Positions 4,655 through 6,575 of a DNA stretch of 6,575 nt are shown here, piece by piece (the stretch's first letter is position 1; each line of letters begins with the position of its first letter). The stretch spans positions 1-6,575 of the forward strand of contig JAQULX010000164.1 in the NCBI GenBank assembly GCA_028718465.1. The letters are read 5' to 3'. The DNA comes from Dehalococcoidales bacterium (GTDB lineage Bacteria > Chloroflexota > Dehalococcoidia > Dehalococcoidales > UBA3254). A program made the translations under genes and the position numbers. A model generated the notes under the pieces. The model saw nothing but the letters and a program-made list of their open reading frames with translations. It was not told the origin of the DNA and ran no database searches.

Positions 4655-5830
4655 TTACCGGCAACGCTGAAATTCGCGTTGTATTTTAACCAGGATCTCC
4701 GGTCCCGCCAGCAAGTCAGCGGCGGTCATCGCCAACGCTTTAGCCGCATCAATCACGGCTTGCAGGCCTTTTTCAGAAATCGCGGCTTCCGCAAACTGCG
4801 GAGAATGAGTAACCACTCCCCTGCGGTTGGTAATAGCTATTGTAGCATGAATTCCCGGCACCAACTGGCTGACATTGCCGAAATCCGTGCTGCCGAAGCT
4901 CTTGTCCGGGTCCACCATTTTCATCTTCCGCCCTATCTGCTGCATGTTGTCCATGAACAGACGCCCCAGGGCAATATTATTTAACATGGGAGCGTAGCAC
5001 AAATCATCCCATTTATACTCCAACCGGGCGCCGGTGGCAGTAGCCGCTCCTATAAAGCAGTTCAGGACCTTTTGCTTCAGTTCCTCGAGATAAGCCTCCG
5101 TATCCGCCCGCACCAGAAAGCTGGCAGCACTGTGAGCGGGAACTACATTGGGAGCCTGACCGCCGTCCGTGATAATACCGTGAATACGAGCCTTAGACCG
5201 GATATGCTGGCGCAGGGAATTGATCGCATTGTAAGACTGGATCAGAGCTTCCAGGGCATTAATTCCCGATTCCGGTCTTCCCGCCGCATGAGAGGCTTTT
5301 CCGAAGAACTCTACATTCAAGCCCTGACAGGCCAGGGCTTCCGTGACAACAGAATTATGCCCGCCCGGATGTACCATCATAGCGGCATCCAGTCCGTCGA
5401 AAGCTCTCTTCTGGGCCATGGTGACCTTACCGCCGTAAAGCTCTTCCGCCGGCGTACCGATAACCAGTACAGTCCCGCCATACTCGTCTACAGCCAGCCT
5501 GGCGGCTATCCCGGCTCCGGTGGAAGAAGCAGCGATGATATTATGACCGCAGGCATGCCCCAGGTCCGGCAGGGCATCGTACTCCGCCAGCAGAGCTATC
5601 ACCGGCGGTCCCTGTCCATAGCCGGCACGGAAAGCGGTCTCCAATCCCAGAATGCCCCGCTCCACGCGGAAGCCATTTTTCTCTAAATACTGCGTCAGCC
5701 ATTCTGACGCTTTATACTCATGGAAACCCAGCTCTGGATTATCATGGATCTTCCGGCTCAAATCGCATATCTCGTTGCGCTTAGCGTCAACTTCAGCAAT
5801 GATGCGGGATTTCAACCTGTCTACAGCCAT
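4655..5830 (-). CDS. M20 family amidohydrolase (PM20D2/AbgB-like), substrate unknown
   Basis: This is a cytoplasmic metal-dependent hydrolase that cleaves an amide or peptide bond in a small substrate. Relatives act on beta-alanyl-lysine-type dipeptides, p-aminobenzoyl-glutamate, or N-acyl amino acids. It has 391 residues, a normal length. The metal centre is visible as AEYDALPDLGHACGHN (82-97) with Cys94 and His96, the general-base region GTPAEE (125-130), MMVHPG (151-156) with His154, and THSPQF (341-346) with His342. The AEYDALP..GHACGHN form and GGKV (133-136) point to the PM20D2 or AbgB-like branch rather than to ArgE or DapE. The dimerisation (lid) domain covers about 168-280 and includes GKASHAAGRP (177-186). 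No signal peptide is seen. GAGG lies 6 nt before the ATG, and a promoter stands 34 nt upstream. It appears to be the first gene of the run into plsX. Class is secure; substrate cannot be read from sequence. Confidence 0.92.
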   Translation of the reverse strand: MAVDRLKSRIIAEVDAKRNEICDLSRKIHDNPELGFHEYKASEWLTQYLEKNGFRVERGILGLETAFRAGYGQGPPVIALLAEYDALPDLGHACGHNIIAASSTGAGIAARLAVDEYGGTVLVIGTPAEELYGGKVTMAQKRAFDGLDAAMMVHPGGHNSVVTEALACQGLNVEFFGKASHAAGRPESGINALEALIQSYNAINSLRQHIRSKARIHGIITDGGQAPNVVPAHSAASFLVRADTEAYLEELKQKVLNCFIGAATATGARLEYKWDDLCYAPMLNNIALGRLFMDNMQQIGRKMKMVDPDKSFGSTDFGNVSQLVPGIHATIAITNRRGVVTHSPQFAEAAISEKGLQAVIDAAKALAMTAADLLAGPEILVKIQREFQRCR

Positions 5831-5863
5831 GGTTAACCTCTGGAGAAGGGAATTGACAGCGTT

Positions 5864-5893
5864 ATTATACCCGAACCACCATCTAATTGCCAG
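5864..5893 (-). promoter_or_regulatory. Promoter of the amidohydrolase-plsX-trxA-trxB unit
   Basis: The mRNA strand has CTGGCA (5893-5888, four of six matches to TTGACA), an 18-nt spacer and a perfect TATAAT (5869-5864). The predicted start is near 5857, giving a leader of about 27 nt that contains a GAGG ribosome binding site. No other convincing promoter was found between here and trxB, so it may drive all four genes. The 80-nt gap has no visible terminator for the DUF4389 gene upstream. Confidence 0.6.
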
Positions 5894-5910
5894 AGCGATT
5901 TCAACCCGGA

Positions 5911-6575
5911 CTAAGGATTTAAAGAAAAGGGCGGATATTTATCCGTAGTCAAAATCGCCATATAAGCGCTGACCCTCAAGCTCCATCGTTCTACGCCGAC
6001 TACAAAATCAAACAGCCCTCTCGGATAACGCCCGGTAAAAAGAATGGCAAACCAGGAGATAATGATGCATATAAAGGCCGCAATTCCCAGGAAAAAGAGA
6101 ATAATATAATGAGGTATGGCCAGAAACCATTTAATCAGAGGCCAGCCCCGGCCAAGCTGAGTTTGAGCGTCCGGATAAACCAGGTCCACGTGTACCGCCT
6201 GCTCCTCATCCGTGGAAGGATACTCATCCCGCAATAAGGAGATATAAGCCGAGACGCGGTAGCTGAAACGCGTCAAGGCCAGATTCCAATCAAACCACCA
6301 TTTGGGATATTTCTTGCGAAAGAGAATCATCAGCACCAGAGGTAAAACTACAAATCCACCGGTGGTATACTGCCAGTTCACGTTCCCTCCGGTATTTTGT
6401 CCTCCATCCCATCCTAAATAAGCACTGGTAATCAGCCCCAGGATGATGGCAATAGGTATCACCATAAGAATGCGGAAAAAAGTGGTCAACCTGTTCAGTG
6501 GGCGGTCCGGATAATCGATGCTTAAGGTTGCCGGATAATTGGAAGGGCTTGCCGGATTAGACGAAATTGCAGACA
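5911..6575 (-). CDS. DUF4389 integral membrane protein (5' end beyond the window edge)
   Basis: The frame is open from the window edge to a TAG and gives 220 visible residues. A TTG at 6489 could be mistaken for the start, but the conserved stretch YPATLSIDYPDRPLNRLTTF (13-32) runs straight across it, and no start codon lies upstream in frame, so the true start is off the window, probably only a few residues away. The protein is an internal duplication: each half has a YP opening, an Arg-rich turn, a long hydrophobic segment (about 33-54 and 75-86 in the first half, 148-180 in the second), a YPxxxFD-type turn (YPKWWFDWN, YPRGLFDFV), and a matching end (RVSAYISLLRDEYP 106-119; RVSAYMAILTTDKYP 200-214). 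DUF4389 proteins have no established biochemical role. The family name is a recognition from these repeats; function is not claimed. Confidence 0.85.
   Translation of the reverse strand, partial: SAISSNPASPSNYPATLSIDYPDRPLNRLTTFFRILMVIPIAIILGLITSAYLGWDGGQNTGGNVNWQYTTGGFVVLPLVLMILFRKKYPKWWFDWNLALTRFSYRVSAYISLLRDEYPSTDEEQAVHVDLVYPDAQTQLGRGWPLIKWFLAIPHYIILFFLGIAAFICIIISWFAILFTGRYPRGLFDFVVGVERWSLRVSAYMAILTTDKYPPFSLNP

Noticed and set aside
4640..4680. Possible terminator between the amidohydrolase and plsX (AACGC/GCGTT stem with T-rich sequence after it)
   Set aside because: The stem is 5 bp, lies inside the coding end, and is separated by about 9 nt from the T run; the spacing of only 39 nt to plsX argues for readthrough.
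5072..5686. Plus-strand open frame of 204 codons opposite the amidohydrolase
   Set aside because: It covers the metal-site and lid regions of a well-conserved M20 gene; the translated sequence looks random.
6487..6489. TTG as the true start of the DUF4389 gene
   Set aside because: Family-like sequence (YPATLSIDYPDRPLNR) continues in frame upstream to the window edge, so the gene is cut by the edge, not started here.
1..6575. Defence island, CRISPR array, toxin-antitoxin pair or mobile element
   Set aside because: No spaced repeats, transposase, integrase, terminal repeats or paired small genes were seen; the genes are nearly all core functions in one orientation.

Overview
All eight protein genes found here lie on the minus strand, so the window reads biologically from right to left. 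It is a piece of an ordinary bacterial chromosome, not a mobile island. It carries housekeeping genes for membrane-lipid synthesis, thiol redox control, translation and replication, plus three less characterised genes. No tRNA, rRNA, CRISPR array, insertion sequence or integrase is visible. Base composition looks close to half G+C. The mix of a two-copy DUF4389 membrane protein, a PM20D2-like amidohydrolase and a small phage-type 'ABA sandwich' protein among core genes, with canonical TATAAT-type promoters, suggests an uncultured or anaerobic Chloroflexota, perhaps Dehalococcoidia. That placement is an inference of moderate-to-low confidence; a Firmicutes-like lineage is not excluded.

Layout in the direction of transcription. 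(1) 6575-5911: the C-terminal 220 residues of a DUF4389 integral membrane protein, with its start beyond the right edge. (2) 5893-2258: a probable four-gene unit consisting of an M20 amidohydrolase, plsX, trxA and trxB. A recognisable promoter stands just before the amidohydrolase. plsX starts 39 nt after the amidohydrolase, trxA starts inside the end of plsX (23-nt overlap), and trxB follows trxA after 119 nt that hold a weak hairpin. (3) 2257-1680: a 126-residue BC1872-like gene preceded by two candidate extended -10 promoters. The nearer one is so close to the ATG that the mRNA may be leaderless. (4) 1679-1: a weak terminator-like hairpin, a strong extended -10 promoter, a short leader that can fold into a 9-bp hairpin, a run of seven G, then rplI (ribosomal protein L9) and, 3 nt later, dnaB (replicative helicase), which runs off the left edge.

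Functionally, TrxA and TrxB form a complete NADPH-thioredoxin reductase/thioredoxin pair, joined unusually to plsX, the acyl-phosphate-forming enzyme of phosphatidic acid synthesis. L9 and DnaB link translation to replication through a compact bicistron. I found no convincing undescribed multi-gene system. The most interesting signals are the structured rplI leader with its G7 tract, the possible leaderless phage-type gene, the plsX/trxA overlap, the WCRPC active site of the thioredoxin, and the altered Walker B surroundings of DnaB.
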